From contig PTJZ01000001.1 in the NCBI GenBank assembly GCA_002937455.1, forward strand, positions 186,001 to 250,000: a stretch of DNA of 64,000 nt, read 5' to 3'. Source of the DNA: Alphaproteobacteria bacterium MarineAlpha11_Bin1. GTDB taxonomy: Bacteria > Pseudomonadota > Alphaproteobacteria > MPNO01 > UBA830. This document shows positions 27,055-36,669 of this stretch, piece after piece. The notes beneath the pieces were generated by a model. The model was not told where the DNA came from and did no database searches. It worked only from the letters and a program-made list of their open reading frames with translations. Positions within the stretch are counted from its first letter, which is position 1; each line of letters begins with the position of its first letter. The position numbers and the translations under genes are program-made.

Positions 27055-28127
27055 GTTACCTCAGCTAGCTTCTGCGCCTGATCCTCGGCCGTTAATGCAT
27101 CTACGATCTCATCAAGTGCTTCTCCCTCCAGTACACGATCAAGCTTATGGAGCGTAAGATTGATTCTGTGGTCTGATACTCGGCCCTGAGGAAAGTTATA
27201 GGTCCGGATTCGCTCAGACCGATCGCCTGACCCTATCTGGCTGCGTCTATCCTCCGCGCGGGCATTTGCCTTAGCCTCTCGTTCGGCATCATAGATCCGC
27301 GCCCGGAGAATCTTCAGTGCTTTAGCCCGGTTCTTGTGCTGGGATTTCTCGTCCTGCTGCTGGACCACTATTCCTGTGGGAAGGTGGGTAATCCTTACGG
27401 CACTGTCCGTCGTGTTAACATGCTGTCCCCCCGCCCCCTGCGCCCGGTAGGTATCAATTCGCAGGTCGATCTCGTTGATCTTAACATCAACTTCTTCGGC
27501 TTCCGGCAGAACGGCAACCGTTGCGGCCGATGTGTGGATACGTCCGCCGGACTCCGTTTCTGGCACGCGTTGTACCCGATGTACTCCGGATTCGAACTTA
27601 AGACGAGAAAAAACACCATTACCGCTTATCTCAATAGCCGCTTCTTTAATACCTCCAATGCCGGTATCGGAGGAATTAATAATCGCGAATCTCCACCGGT
27701 GTTTGTCAGCATATCGCTGATACATGCGTAATAGATCGGCAGCAAAAAGTGCAGCCTCCTCTCCGCCAGTTCCAGCGCGGATTTCTAGAATAGCGTTTTT
27801 ATCATCAGCGATGTCACGGGGAAGCAACATAATTTTAAGGCTCTTCTCAAGCTGAGGAATCCGGGTCGTCAACTCTTTGAATTCCTCCTGGGCTAAGATT
27901 TTCATTTCGGCATCAGTTTCCGGGTCGGCGATCAGTCCCGCGAGATCACCGGCTTCGTGATGAGAGTTGCGAAGTTCTCTGATCGCAGCAACGACAGGCT
28001 CAAGCTCGGCGAACTCCCTAGACATACGAACGAATTCCTCCGGCTCACCCCCATCGGTATTAGACATCAGGTTCGAGAGTTCCTGGTGGCGTGACACGAT
28101 TTGATCCAGTCTTTCATCAAGGCTCAC
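27051..28127 (-). CDS. prfA: peptide chain release factor 1
   Basis: Release factor 1, 358 aa, reading UAA and UAG on the ribosome. The catalytic GGQ is at residues 233-235 and the anticodon-like PxT motif is PET at 189-191 in [15 protein letters not shown]. Gly-Gln methylation by PrmC is expected, and prmC is coupled downstream. Hallmarks of RF1 rather than RF2 are the [23 protein letters not shown] segment and no frameshift site. It begins 5 nt after the hemA stop. Confidence 0.97.
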   Translation of the reverse strand: MSLDERLDQIVSRHQELSNLMSNTDGGEPEEFVRMSREFAELEPVVAAIRELRNSHHEAGDLAGLIADPETDAEMKILAQEEFKELTTRIPQLEKSLKIMLLPRDIADDKNAILEIRAGTGGEEAALFAADLLRMYQRYADKHRWRFAIINSSDTGIGGIKEAAIEISGNGVFSRLKFESGVHRVQRVPETESGGRIHTSAATVAVLPEAEEVDVKINEIDLRIDTYRAQGAGGQHVNTTDSAVRITHLPTGIVVQQQDEKSQHKNRAKALKILRARIYDAEREAKANARAEDRRSQIGSGDRSERIRTYNFPQGRVSDHRINLTLHKLDRVLEGEALDEIVDALTAEDQAQKLAEVT

Positions 28128-28132
28128 TATTT

Positions 28133-29416
28133 TTACTCCACAGATTTATCATCTTCATCCGTCAGACCAAAAAGAAGCCGGACAAGCCCCTCCGCATTCA
28201 AGCCATTATCAGACTGTGTCGCCGCCAAATTACGAAGGGTTTCCGACGGATCATGTAATAGCCGGTTTGTAAGGCGACGGGTAACTTCCTCAATCAACGG
28301 GTCATGACCGCTATCGGAGAGAACCTCTAGCCGGATGCACTCAAAATGTTGACGAAGCGCGGTAACCACGGGCACTGCATCGCGTGCAGCGATATCCCGG
28401 AGGAAATCCTGAATTTCCGCCTCGATAATGGATTCTGCTTCAGCTAATATCTCCTTCCTCTGTATTCGACCCTCCAAAACAATACGTTCGAGATCGTCAA
28501 GTGAATATAAGAACGCGCCATCGAGATCGTTAACTTCCGGGTCTATATCAGAAGGGATTGCTGCATCCAAAAATAACATGGGGCGACGCCTCCGTTTGAA
28601 GAGTGCTGCCGATACATTTTCCCTGTCAAACAAGTATCTTCCGGCGCCCATAGATGTGATAACGATGTCGGCGAGTGGCAGTACACGAGGCAACTCTTCA
28701 AGGGCTGCAAAATGGCAGTTGTACCGGCGTGCAGAAATCTCAGCCCGGGCACGACTCCGGGCCACTACTGTAATATGCGAAAGACCGGCGTCACGTATCT
28801 GATCCGCTATCATCTCACCCATTTCGCCACCGGTGACAAGTACCGCCTTGGCCCGCTCCAGAGCGCCATGAACATCACCTGCGACCTGCGCAGCGCAAGT
28901 CGCCATAGAAACAGGCCGCTGGCCAATTGCCGTCTCGTTTCTGACGCGCTTCGACGTTCTGTTAGCAGCCTGAACAATGTTGTTGAGCTCAGAACTCAGG
29001 AACCCACTCACCTCGGCGGCGCGCACCGCCTCACGAAACTGTCCCGTCACCATCGGCTCACCAATAATTGGACTATCGAGAGCAGCACAAACACGAAAAA
29101 GATGCCGGAGCGCCTCCTCGGACTCGTAAAAATAAGTCTGAGGTTGAATTTCAGCGACATCGAATCCACCTAGCTGCGCGATAGCTGCTACCGCACTTGA
29201 CTGTGCGGAGGCGCGGTCCGATGCGAGCCCAAAAATTTCTGTCCGTGCACAGGTGGACATTACTACAGCATCAACGAATCCGGCTTCACACACACCAGCC
29301 AGAAACCCTGGAATATCGTGTTCCGCTATGAAAAGCCTGTCGCGCGTCGTTTCGGAGCTTGTTCGGTGACTAGCACCAACGACGACGAGACGGCTGAGGG
29401 TCCGCTCGTCTGGCAT
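28133..29416 (-). CDS. hemA: glutamyl-tRNA reductase
   Basis: First enzyme of the C5 route to 5-aminolevulinate, reducing glutamyl-tRNA(Glu) to glutamate-1-semialdehyde with NADPH; 427 aa from the ATG chosen. The catalytic cysteine is Cys56 in [10 protein letters not shown] (usual motif STCNRTE, here Asn to Ala). [22 protein letters not shown], a nucleotide-binding VTGGEMGE and the [12 protein letters not shown] segment follow in the usual order, and a C-terminal dimerisation helix is present. A TTG eight codons upstream would overlap hisS by 17 nt; the ATG lies 7 nt past the hisS stop and seems likelier. A C5-type HemA is notable because most alphaproteobacteria use aminolevulinate synthase. 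Confidence 0.94.
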   Translation of the reverse strand: MPDERTLSRLVVVGASHRTSSETTRDRLFIAEHDIPGFLAGVCEAGFVDAVVMSTCARTEIFGLASDRASAQSSAVAAIAQLGGFDVAEIQPQTYFYESEEALRHLFRVCAALDSPIIGEPMVTGQFREAVRAAEVSGFLSSELNNIVQAANRTSKRVRNETAIGQRPVSMATCAAQVAGDVHGALERAKAVLVTGGEMGEMIADQIRDAGLSHITVVARSRARAEISARRYNCHFAALEELPRVLPLADIVITSMGAGRYLFDRENVSAALFKRRRRPMLFLDAAIPSDIDPEVNDLDGAFLYSLDDLERIVLEGRIQRKEILAEAESIIEAEIQDFLRDIAARDAVPVVTALRQHFECIRLEVLSDSGHDPLIEEVTRRLTNRLLHDPSETLRNLAATQSDNGLNAEGLVRLLFGLTDEDDKSVE

Positions 29417-29423
29417 CGGCTCG

Positions 29424-30668
29424 CTAAAGAAATTGTTCAAGACGGGCTTGGAGATCTTCCAATAGAACCAATTCCTGCTCGCCAGAATCGAGATTCCGTA
29501 TAGTTACAGAATTTTGGTCCAGTTCCTCGTCACCAATTATTACGGCTGCGCAGGACTCAAGAGTATTGGCACGCTTCATACGCTGCTTGATTTTTCCGCG
29601 ATAGCCAATATCCACAGTCATACCTAACCGCCGTAGCCTCTCGGCAAGTTTCATACCGATCCTCTCGGCAGCATCACCTAGCGGGATTATAGAAATGGGA
29701 CGCTTATTTTCAGGGCCAGTGTCAATCAGCATGGACAGACGTTCGACACCTGAGGCCCAGCCGACACCTGGTGTTGGCGGCCCTCCCATCTGTTCTACAA
29801 GACCGTCATAGCGGCCACCCGCGAGAACCGCATTTTGGGTTCCGAGCGAATCAGAAGTGAATTCAAATGCTGTATGGCAGTAATAATCAAGTCCCCGAAC
29901 TAAGCGCGAATTCCGCTGCCAAGAAATTTTCAACAAATCTAGACCCGCACAGACCTCGGCAAAGAAATCATAGGATTCAGAATCCAAGCTCTCGTCGAAA
30001 TCCGGTGCAGCGTTCACGATATCGCGGTCCTTTTCACTTTTAGAGTCCAGAATGCGGAGTGGATTGCGTTCAAGTCTGTTCTGGCTATCAGCCGACAAAT
30101 CATCTCGGTGGTCATCGAAATACTCTTTCAGTATCTTTCGATAGGTGGCGCGACTCTCGGCGTTGCCCAGAGTGTTTAGTTCAAGAGTGATGTTACCCCC
30201 GACACCCAATTCGTTGAGGATTGCCGAACCCAGCGCAATAATCTCTATATCACCAATTGGTTCGGCAACACCAAGCAGTTCAACTCCGATCTGGTGAAAT
30301 TGTCGTAAACGCCCCTTCTGTGGGCGCTCATATCTAAACATCGGGCCCGAGTAGAAGAATTTTTGTGGCAATTTTTGGCTGAGCCCCCCCGAAATCAGGG
30401 CCCGAGCGATACCAGCCGTTCCCTCTGGACGGAGAGTAATACTATCGCCTCCTTTGTCCACAAACGTATACATCTCCTTCGAGACGATATCTGAAGTTTC
30501 TCCCAAGGTCCTTGCAAACACGTCGCTAAATTCGAAGATTGGGGTCTCTGCCTCCTCATAACCATACCGGCCCGCAATACATCTCCCGATGTCAGTAACA
30601 TGGCGAAACCTCCGTGCTTCGCCGTGGAGAAGGTCGCGTGTGCCGCGGACAGGTTGAAGAGAAGCCAT
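29424..30668 (-). CDS. hisS: histidyl-tRNA synthetase
   Basis: Class II aminoacyl-tRNA synthetase charging tRNA-His, 414 aa, standard length. The N-terminal LQPVRGTRDLL, motif 2 around FFYSGPMFRYERPQKGRLRQFHQ, the histidine-specific RGLDYYCHTAFEF, and motif 3 GVGWASGVERL are all present. The C-terminal anticodon-binding domain runs from about residue 320. It lies 95 nt downstream of the RodZ-like gene and directly before hemA. Confidence 0.97.
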   Translation of the reverse strand: MASLQPVRGTRDLLHGEARRFRHVTDIGRCIAGRYGYEEAETPIFEFSDVFARTLGETSDIVSKEMYTFVDKGGDSITLRPEGTAGIARALISGGLSQKLPQKFFYSGPMFRYERPQKGRLRQFHQIGVELLGVAEPIGDIEIIALGSAILNELGVGGNITLELNTLGNAESRATYRKILKEYFDDHRDDLSADSQNRLERNPLRILDSKSEKDRDIVNAAPDFDESLDSESYDFFAEVCAGLDLLKISWQRNSRLVRGLDYYCHTAFEFTSDSLGTQNAVLAGGRYDGLVEQMGGPPTPGVGWASGVERLSMLIDTGPENKRPISIIPLGDAAERIGMKLAERLRRLGMTVDIGYRGKIKQRMKRANTLESCAAVIIGDEELDQNSVTIRNLDSGEQELVLLEDLQARLEQFL

Positions 30669-30763
30669 TTTACAATCTAAAGTGATAAGAATGGTAACCG
30701 AAAAACGATATGTCTTGCCTTATAGCCCATTACGAAGCCACGCCAAAGAACGCAAAAAGACCT

Positions 30764-31696
30764 TTAATTAACACCGCGAAGAAGGCTTTTAGCCTCAAGC
30801 AGGATGTTACGCCTTATTTCACCGACGGGTCCAAGAGAATGCGTTGGTTTCCCGTCGACAGTAATTTGTAGCCCTCCGGCATTTCCAGTTTCAAGTAGGA
30901 GACCAGAATCCGATGGCACCTCGTAACTGTCGCCGGAACGCATTAGCTGTGAGAACAAAACTTTATTATCCTTGTTTCTGATCACCACATAACTGTCTTC
31001 GGTGGCTCGCACCACGATAAGTAATGTGTGAGGTGAACCATCCGGCAAAATTCGGCTAGCTGGAGTCTCCACCATCGGTGATACCGACTCAGTATCTGGC
31101 GACTTGTCCGAATCTGATCCTATCTGGGTGGGTTCCGAGTCGACTTTCACACTCTTCGTTTTTGGTGTTTTCAGTTTGGGGAGAGACTGTATCTGTAACG
31201 GCGAAGATTTTGATGTGCGATCCTCCGTGTTCGTCGCCATTTGTGAGAGTTTTTTGGGAGGCTTGCCGACAATCTCGATCTGGTGATCACCGTGCGAGGA
31301 AATATAACCCCAGCCGAGGTAAGAACCGACGGCGATCGCAGCGGCAGCCAGCAAGAAAAAAGTGCTGGGTAGCCGTCCCTCCTCGACGGGCGACGGCATT
31401 TGCAGTTCAGTCTTATTTGTGATCTCCACACCCGCCATCCTGAATTGGCGGACGATTTCTTCGCCATCTAAACCCAAGTAATTTGAATAGGCCCGCAAAA
31501 ATCCGCTAACGTAGACACTGCCGGGCAGGTCACCAAGACGCCCGTTTTCTATAGCGTCAAGATATACTAATCTTATGCGCAAATCCTCTGCGACATCTCC
31601 TAAGTCGCGCCCGAGATTTTCGCGCATTTCGCGCATAGTAGCACCCAGTTCAGCGGCGTGGAGTCCTTCTTTTTCTTCGGGAGTCGTCGCATTCAT
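30764..31696 (-). CDS. RodZ-like HTH-Xre / DUF4115 membrane protein
   Basis: A 310-aa bitopic membrane protein of the RodZ type. The cytoplasmic N-terminus has an Xre-like helix-turn-helix (about residues 15-85, LGATMREMREN through FLRAYSNYLGLDGEE). One transmembrane helix spans about 111-133. A polar, Ser/Lys/Pro-rich linker follows, then a DUF4115 domain (about residues 220-305) in the periplasm. RodZ couples MreB to the elongation machinery in rods. It is first of the minus-strand run with hisS. In related genomes ispG often sits between these two genes; here it is absent. Confidence 0.88.
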   Translation of the reverse strand: MNATTPEEKEGLHAAELGATMREMRENLGRDLGDVAEDLRIRLVYLDAIENGRLGDLPGSVYVSGFLRAYSNYLGLDGEEIVRQFRMAGVEITNKTELQMPSPVEEGRLPSTFFLLAAAAIAVGSYLGWGYISSHGDHQIEIVGKPPKKLSQMATNTEDRTSKSSPLQIQSLPKLKTPKTKSVKVDSEPTQIGSDSDKSPDTESVSPMVETPASRILPDGSPHTLLIVVRATEDSYVVIRNKDNKVLFSQLMRSGDSYEVPSDSGLLLETGNAGGLQITVDGKPTHSLGPVGEIRRNILLEAKSLLRGVN

Positions 31697-32228
31697 GATA
31701 GTGCGTCCCCAATGCGCAATGGACCGGGCGCGAAGCTCTAATTCGTACCCGTGACGGTAGGAATCGGTCCCATCACCATAACGAATTTTGGCTTATCCTG
31801 ACCCTACCCAATGAAACCAAGAGAGAAATAACAAAGAAATCAATTGGATATCAACTTCAAACTGTTTTTGTTTAATAACACACCAAGGTTCCAGTAAGAT
31901 ACCATGATCTAGTATACGGACTCAATTTCCGCCCAAAGCGTTGGTATCGGGGCAGTAAAAAGCATCTCGACATAAGCGCTCACTGCTCCCGTATCGACGG
32001 TTAGAGCTAGTGGATTCGCGGCGCCAAACCGGGAATGAGAGTAATATAAGCACATAAGTCCGAAGTTCGGGAAACCCATCCCCTTAATCGATCGATCTGC
32101 GATTTCCGCCTTAATCACCCTGATCATGGCTGTCAGACGTTATTCCACGGCCCAGATCCCACAGCCGATATTCGAAGACGGTAGCACCTTGCGATGATCG
32201 GAAATACGAGGTGTTTTTCTCAGTCGGG
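31697..32228. other. 532-nt region without a supported gene
   Basis: Spacer between the RodZ-like gene and the convergent end of the nitronate monooxygenase gene. It contains a promoter-like element listed separately. A 72-codon minus-strand frame (31909-32127) shows no recognised motif or membrane pattern and I do not call it. No RNA gene, repeat or terminator was identified. Confidence 0.55.
31826..31854 (-). promoter_or_regulatory. candidate promoter of the RodZ-like/hisS operon
   Basis: On the minus strand TTGATA (31849-31854) and TTATTT (31826-31831) are separated by 17 nt, about 130 nt upstream of the RodZ-like start. The -10 match is partial, so this is tentative. Confidence 0.25.
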
Positions 32229-33245
32229 TTATGGCTTTCGGCTAATCAACGCATCTACCGCTTCCGCTAAAAGGCACGCGATAATATCGGCGACAGGCTT
32301 CTCTTCCGTGACCATGCCAACGCTTTGGCCGGCCATTAGTGAGCCGGTGTCAATATCGCCAGTTACTACGGCCCGACGCAATGCTCCGGCCCAGAAATGT
32401 TCAATTTTAAGCTGAGCTTCGCTTTGGTCCAGTTCACCTCGATCAAAGGCATCTATCACATCACGTTGGATTTTCTGAAATTCCTTGGTGGCTTCATTTT
32501 GAAGTGCGCGCACTGGAATAACAGAAAATTGCGGATCAAGTTGTACCGAAGGTGCGGCATCACGTGCTGAAGCACGGATGAACGCCTTCTTGAAATTTTG
32601 ATGGGCGATCGATTCCGTCGCACAAACGAATAACGTACCAAGCTGGCAACCTGACGCACCCATCTCCAGATATGCTAGGATCGCGTCACCTCGGCCTATA
32701 CCGCCGGCGATGAAGACGGGTACATCTTCGACATGAGGCAGGATTTCTTGCGCGAGGATACTGGTAGAAACCGGACCAATATGTCCCCCCGCCTCCGATC
32801 CTTCGATCACCAGCGCGTCAGCTCCTTGCCTTATCAGGCGTTTTGCAAGGCCGAGTGTCGGAGCAAAACATACCACCTTCGCATCGCCCTTCTTGGCCCG
32901 ATCAATTGCGTGTTTGCTAGGCAAACCACCCGCGAGGATGATATGGCCCACCTTTTGCTTTAGACAAATATCAATCAGCTCATCAAGCTGCGGATGGATC
33001 GTAATCAGATTCACACCGAAGGGCTTGTCGGTAAGCACCGCAGTCGCCTGAATTTCCGCGTCTAACAAATCGGGCGTCATAGCTCCACAGGCAATTACCC
33101 CGAAACCGCCAGCATTAGACAATGATGATACGAGGTTGCGCTCAGACACCCAAGTCATAGCTCCTCCCAGAACAGCATATTCCGTTCCGAGAAATTCCTT
33201 ACCCCGTCGCCACAGAGCATCCAACTGTTTGAGCGGCGTAACCAT
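32229..33245 (-). CDS. nitronate monooxygenase / FabK-like FMN TIM-barrel protein
   Basis: FMN-dependent TIM-barrel protein of the 2-nitropropane dioxygenase group, 338 aa. Recognisable parts are GGAMTWVSERNLVSSLSNAG near residue 28, the GSEAGGHIG motif near 150 and the FMN-phosphate loop VFIAGGIGRG near 175. These are shared by nitronate monooxygenases and the enoyl-ACP reductase FabK, and the call between them is uncertain. It begins 14 nt after the lysC stop and is probably co-transcribed with it. Nitronate monooxygenases detoxify propionate-3-nitronate; no link to aspartate kinase is obvious. Confidence 0.85.
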   Translation of the reverse strand: MVTPLKQLDALWRRGKEFLGTEYAVLGGAMTWVSERNLVSSLSNAGGFGVIACGAMTPDLLDAEIQATAVLTDKPFGVNLITIHPQLDELIDICLKQKVGHIILAGGLPSKHAIDRAKKGDAKVVCFAPTLGLAKRLIRQGADALVIEGSEAGGHIGPVSTSILAQEILPHVEDVPVFIAGGIGRGDAILAYLEMGASGCQLGTLFVCATESIAHQNFKKAFIRASARDAAPSVQLDPQFSVIPVRALQNEATKEFQKIQRDVIDAFDRGELDQSEAQLKIEHFWAGALRRAVVTGDIDTGSLMAGQSVGMVTEEKPVADIIACLLAEAVDALISRKP

Positions 33246-33259
33246 ATAGTCTTCGCCTC

Positions 33260-34480
33260 CTAAACCCCGTCCAAATCGTAGACAGTATGTAGAGACCTAA
33301 GCGCTAGTTCGGTATAAGCGTCTGACACCAGCACACTGATCTTGATTTCAGAGGTCGAAATCACCTGGATGTTGATTCCCTTGTCAGCTAACGCTTGGAA
33401 CATGCGCATCGCGACGCCCGGATGACTACGCATGCCTACACCGACAACTGAAATCTTAACGACATTTGGATCGCCCTCGACGCGTTTGAACCCGAGAGTT
33501 TCCCTCCGATCCTCGAGAACTTCCAATGTCCGAACAAGATCATCCTTCTGGACCGTGAAGGTCAGATCGGTCGCCTTTCCATCCTCGGAAACGTTTTGGA
33601 CGATCATATCAACATTGATGCTAGATTCAGCTAATGGTCCAAATATTGCAGCGGCAATGCCCGGGTTATCAGGCACCTGAACCAAAGTAATCTTTGCTTC
33701 ATTACCGCTATGAGTGATTCCACTGACGATTTCTTGTTCCACAATTTCTTCCTCATCTACAACTAGTGTGCCAGGTCCCTCGACAAAACTCGATAAGACT
33801 TGAACCCGGACGCGCTGATTCATTGCCAGTTCCACTGACCGGGTATGCAACACCTTGGCCCCGAGCGACGCCATTTCTAGCATTTCCTCGTACGTAACTT
33901 TATCTAGCTTCCGCGCTCGATTAACAATTCGCGGATCACTTGTATAAATTCCGTCGACATCAGTGAAGATATCACATCGGTCTGCATCGATTGCAGCAGC
34001 AAGAGCCACCGCAGAGGTATCAGATCCACCACGCCCAAGGGTTGTTATACGATTGTCTGAGGCAATACCTTGGAATCCCGCCATTATCGCAACTTGACCA
34101 CAGCCCAACCTTTTGACGATTTCCCTCGCTTGAACATCTAGAATGCGGGCTCGTCCATGGACATCGTCAGTGGCTATCGGAATTTGCCAGCCTAGCCATG
34201 AGCGGGCATCTACCCCTATATTCTGAAGCGCCATAGCCATCAACCCGACAGTTATCTGCTCTCCCGCGGAGACAACCACATCGTACTCCCTAGCGTCGTG
34301 CATGGGCGAGATTTCGCAGGTCCAGTCAATGAGTTGGTTCGTTGTACCGGCCATTGCCGAGACAACAACAGCCACCTCATCGCCGGCATCAACAGACTTC
34401 TTGACAAGATTCGCAACCGCCCGAATACGTTCTATGTCGGCTACGGACGTGCCGCCGAATTTCTGCACAATACGGGCCAT
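33260..34480 (-). CDS. lysC: aspartate kinase
   Basis: Aspartokinase, first step of lysine, threonine and methionine synthesis, 406 aa from an ATG with AGGAG seven bases upstream; the frame is open 34 codons further. KFGGTS at residues 7-12 and the GRGGSDTSAVALAAA segment form the nucleotide site. Two C-terminal ACT domains (about residues 265-400, including NVDMIVQNVS and VISTSEIKISVLV) imply allosteric feedback by lysine and/or threonine. The ubiG gene diverges across 140 nt. Confidence 0.96.
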   Translation of the reverse strand: MARIVQKFGGTSVADIERIRAVANLVKKSVDAGDEVAVVVSAMAGTTNQLIDWTCEISPMHDAREYDVVVSAGEQITVGLMAMALQNIGVDARSWLGWQIPIATDDVHGRARILDVQAREIVKRLGCGQVAIMAGFQGIASDNRITTLGRGGSDTSAVALAAAIDADRCDIFTDVDGIYTSDPRIVNRARKLDKVTYEEMLEMASLGAKVLHTRSVELAMNQRVRVQVLSSFVEGPGTLVVDEEEIVEQEIVSGITHSGNEAKITLVQVPDNPGIAAAIFGPLAESSINVDMIVQNVSEDGKATDLTFTVQKDDLVRTLEVLEDRRETLGFKRVEGDPNVVKISVVGVGMRSHPGVAMRMFQALADKGINIQVISTSEIKISVLVSDAYTELALRSLHTVYDLDGV

Positions 34481-34620
34481 AACAGCTCCTCGACGTTTTC
34501 CTCGCCGCACCTTCGCACTATTCCTGAAATTTTCAGGGTGTTTAAAGGTCTGGCATGCTTGCCCTATGCGACGCGGGCGCATACATACTCGGAAGACCCC
34601 TCACAGGCAAGGACAGGCCC

Positions 34621-35364
34621 ATGAGCGCCTCAGATACTACAACCATTGACCCGAAAGACGTCGCCCGGTTTTCCGCGATTGCTGACGAGTGGTGGGATCC
34701 CGATGGTAAATTTAAGCCTTTGCACCGATTTAACCCGATACGCCTGCAGTATATTCGCGACCAGATGTGCATTAAATTCGACCGCGACCCTCGATCCCTG
34801 ACACCTTTCAACGGACTAAGGTTTTTAGATGTAGGCTGCGGCGGCGGCCTGATTTCTGAACCCTTGGCCCGAATGGGAGCGGAAGTCACCGGGATCGACG
34901 CCTCAGATCGAAACATTAGTGTAGCTCAAATCCATGCCAATCAAAACGGGTTAGACATCGACTATCGGTCCACGACGGTGGAAGATCTTACTATTACCGG
35001 TGAAACTTTTGATGCTGTCATTTCACTTGAAGTAGTAGAGCATGTTGCCAATGTTGATCTATTTTTAGCTGGGTGTGCCGCGTTGATGTCGGAAAATGGA
35101 GTGATATTCCTCGCTACTCTTAACCGAACGGTAAAATCCTTCACCTTTGGCATCATCGGTGCAGAATACATATTGCGGTGGCTACCGCGTGGCACTCATA
35201 ACTGGAAAAAATTCATTCGTCCGTCGGAAATAGTCCGGGGTCTCCGCCGAAACCGAGTTGCTGTGAAGGACATATCGGGACTAAGTCTAAACCCTATAAC
35301 TGGAGAATGGCGCATCAGCGGCGACGTCTCCGTTAACTACGTTCTGTTCGGAGCCCGTATTTAG
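34621..35364 (+). CDS. ubiG: bifunctional ubiquinone O-methyltransferase
   Basis: SAM-dependent methyltransferase performing both O-methylations of ubiquinone synthesis, 247 aa. FSAIADEWWDPDGKFKPLHRFNP at the N-terminus is diagnostic of UbiG/Coq3. The SAM motif LDVGCGGG lies near residues 69-76, with GIDASDRNI after it, and the C-terminal segment has WLPRGTHNWKKFI. The ATG follows an AAGGACAGG stretch; a longer start 22 codons upstream would run into the lysC promoter region. UbiG beside lysC is a common alphaproteobacterial arrangement. Confidence 0.96.
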   Translation: MSASDTTTIDPKDVARFSAIADEWWDPDGKFKPLHRFNPIRLQYIRDQMCIKFDRDPRSLTPFNGLRFLDVGCGGGLISEPLARMGAEVTGIDASDRNISVAQIHANQNGLDIDYRSTTVEDLTITGETFDAVISLEVVEHVANVDLFLAGCAALMSENGVIFLATLNRTVKSFTFGIIGAEYILRWLPRGTHNWKKFIRPSEIVRGLRRNRVAVKDISGLSLNPITGEWRISGDVSVNYVLFGARI

Positions 35365-35599
35365 TTGATATTCCCCGGTCTAGCCTCCTAATTTATCGCT
35401 ATATCATGAAAAAATTTTGACGCAACTCGACTGTTATACGCCTTAACCTCTTTTGCCAAATTCGAAAGTTCTCGGATCTCTCTGCCGAAGGCTAACTACC
35501 GCTCAAGTCATACTATCCGCCAGCAAACAAGTTATAGTATCACTGGACCGCTCGTCCAATTGACGGACCTATTTGGGCGTGACCACGGGGTTGTGGAGT

Positions 35600-36040
35600 T
35601 TAAGCATCAGGCTTAGGCCATGGAATTCGTTGGAAATCAACGCCTTCTTCTAAAAGATCCTCTGCTTCTTCTGGGGTTGCCTCACCATGAATAGAGCGTG
35701 CTTCCTCCTCACCGTAGTGAATTTTGCGGGCCTCTTCTGGAAATTTGTCGCCAACGTAATCGCTGTTTTCCTCGACATGCTTTTTAAGTTCGTAAAGGGC
35801 CTCAACATATTCGTTAAGTGCGGTGTCTCCGGGCGTCATAACAGCATTCGCCGGGGCATCGTCTTTACCTTTACGAATACCGCCGAGGTTAGGCGCCATC
35901 AAGGCGCGCGACGTTTTTGTATCACCGCATACCGGACAGGAGACTGCTCCAGCCTCGACTTGCTCATCAAACGATTCATTGTCCTTAAACCAGCCTTCGA
36001 ACACGTGATCGTTGCTACACTTCACATCAATTAAAATCAT
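35600..36040 (-). CDS. DUF1178 family protein
   Basis: A 146-aa DUF1178 protein. The start MILIDVKCSNDHVFEGWF with Cys8, and a second pair CPVCG near residues 35-39, suggest a small zinc-binding N-terminal domain. The C-terminal GEEEARSIHGEATPEEAEDL segment is also typical. Function is not established. In alphaproteobacteria the gene usually follows the nitrilase-like gene directly; here a plus-strand methyltransferase gene lies between them. Confidence 0.9.
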   Translation of the reverse strand: MILIDVKCSNDHVFEGWFKDNESFDEQVEAGAVSCPVCGDTKTSRALMAPNLGGIRKGKDDAPANAVMTPGDTALNEYVEALYELKKHVEENSDYVGDKFPEEARKIHYGEEEARSIHGEATPEEAEDLLEEGVDFQRIPWPKPDA

Positions 36041-36117
36041 ATATAGGAAAGTAAGGTAGAATTGAGGATTTCCAAGCTCTATTTTTCTATTTTATTCGAA
36101 AAAGTTATGCTTATGCT

Positions 36118-36669
36118 ATGACAGAGAGGCCAAAATCTCCGGAACCATCTTCTTGGGTAGTTCGTTTCTTACCTATGATCCGCGCAAATGGCGATGTCCT
36201 GGATCTCGCATGCGGAAACGGTCGCCACTCGTTGCCATTAGCAACGGCGGGATTTCATGTAACAGCTCTTGACAGAGACGTAACGGAACTCCCTATTAAC
36301 AACTTTATTAAACCGGTCGAGGCAAATCTAGAAGATGGCAGCCCCTGGCCTCTGTCAGGTCAAGACTTTGATGGCATTGTAGTTACCAATTATCTGCACC
36401 GACCGCTTTTTCCAATCCTGATTGAGAGCCTCCGGCCGGGCGCCATTCTGATATATGAAACCTTCAGTATTGGGAATGAGTTGATAGGTCGCCCACGGAA
36501 CCCAGATTTTCTGCTGCAGGACGGAGAGTTGTTGCAAGCGGTCTCTGGCAAACTGAGGGTAGTGGCATACGAGGCGGGTTCAGTAGACAAACCCGCGCCC
36601 GCTGTCGTCCAGCGCATTTCGGCAATAAAACCTTCAGAATCGCATGATTTTATACAACTACCCATTTGA
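36118..36669 (+). CDS. small TehB-like SAM-dependent methyltransferase
   Basis: A 183-aa class I methyltransferase. The SAM motif VLDLACGNGRHS lies near residues 24-35, followed by VTALDRD and the acceptor-side VVTNYLHRPLFP, a layout seen in TehB-like tellurite-resistance methyltransferases and related small enzymes. Substrate unknown. It is the only plus-strand gene in this neighbourhood, diverging from DUF1178 by 77 nt and overlapping the convergent nitrilase gene by 12 nt at the 3' ends. Confidence 0.87.
   Translation: MTERPKSPEPSSWVVRFLPMIRANGDVLDLACGNGRHSLPLATAGFHVTALDRDVTELPINNFIKPVEANLEDGSPWPLSGQDFDGIVVTNYLHRPLFPILIESLRPGAILIYETFSIGNELIGRPRNPDFLLQDGELLQAVSGKLRVVAYEAGSVDKPAPAVVQRISAIKPSESHDFIQLPI

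Noticed and set aside
31909..32127. 72-codon minus-strand frame upstream of the RodZ-like gene
   Set aside because: No recognised motif, no membrane or signal pattern, and no clear ribosome site; likely a chance frame.
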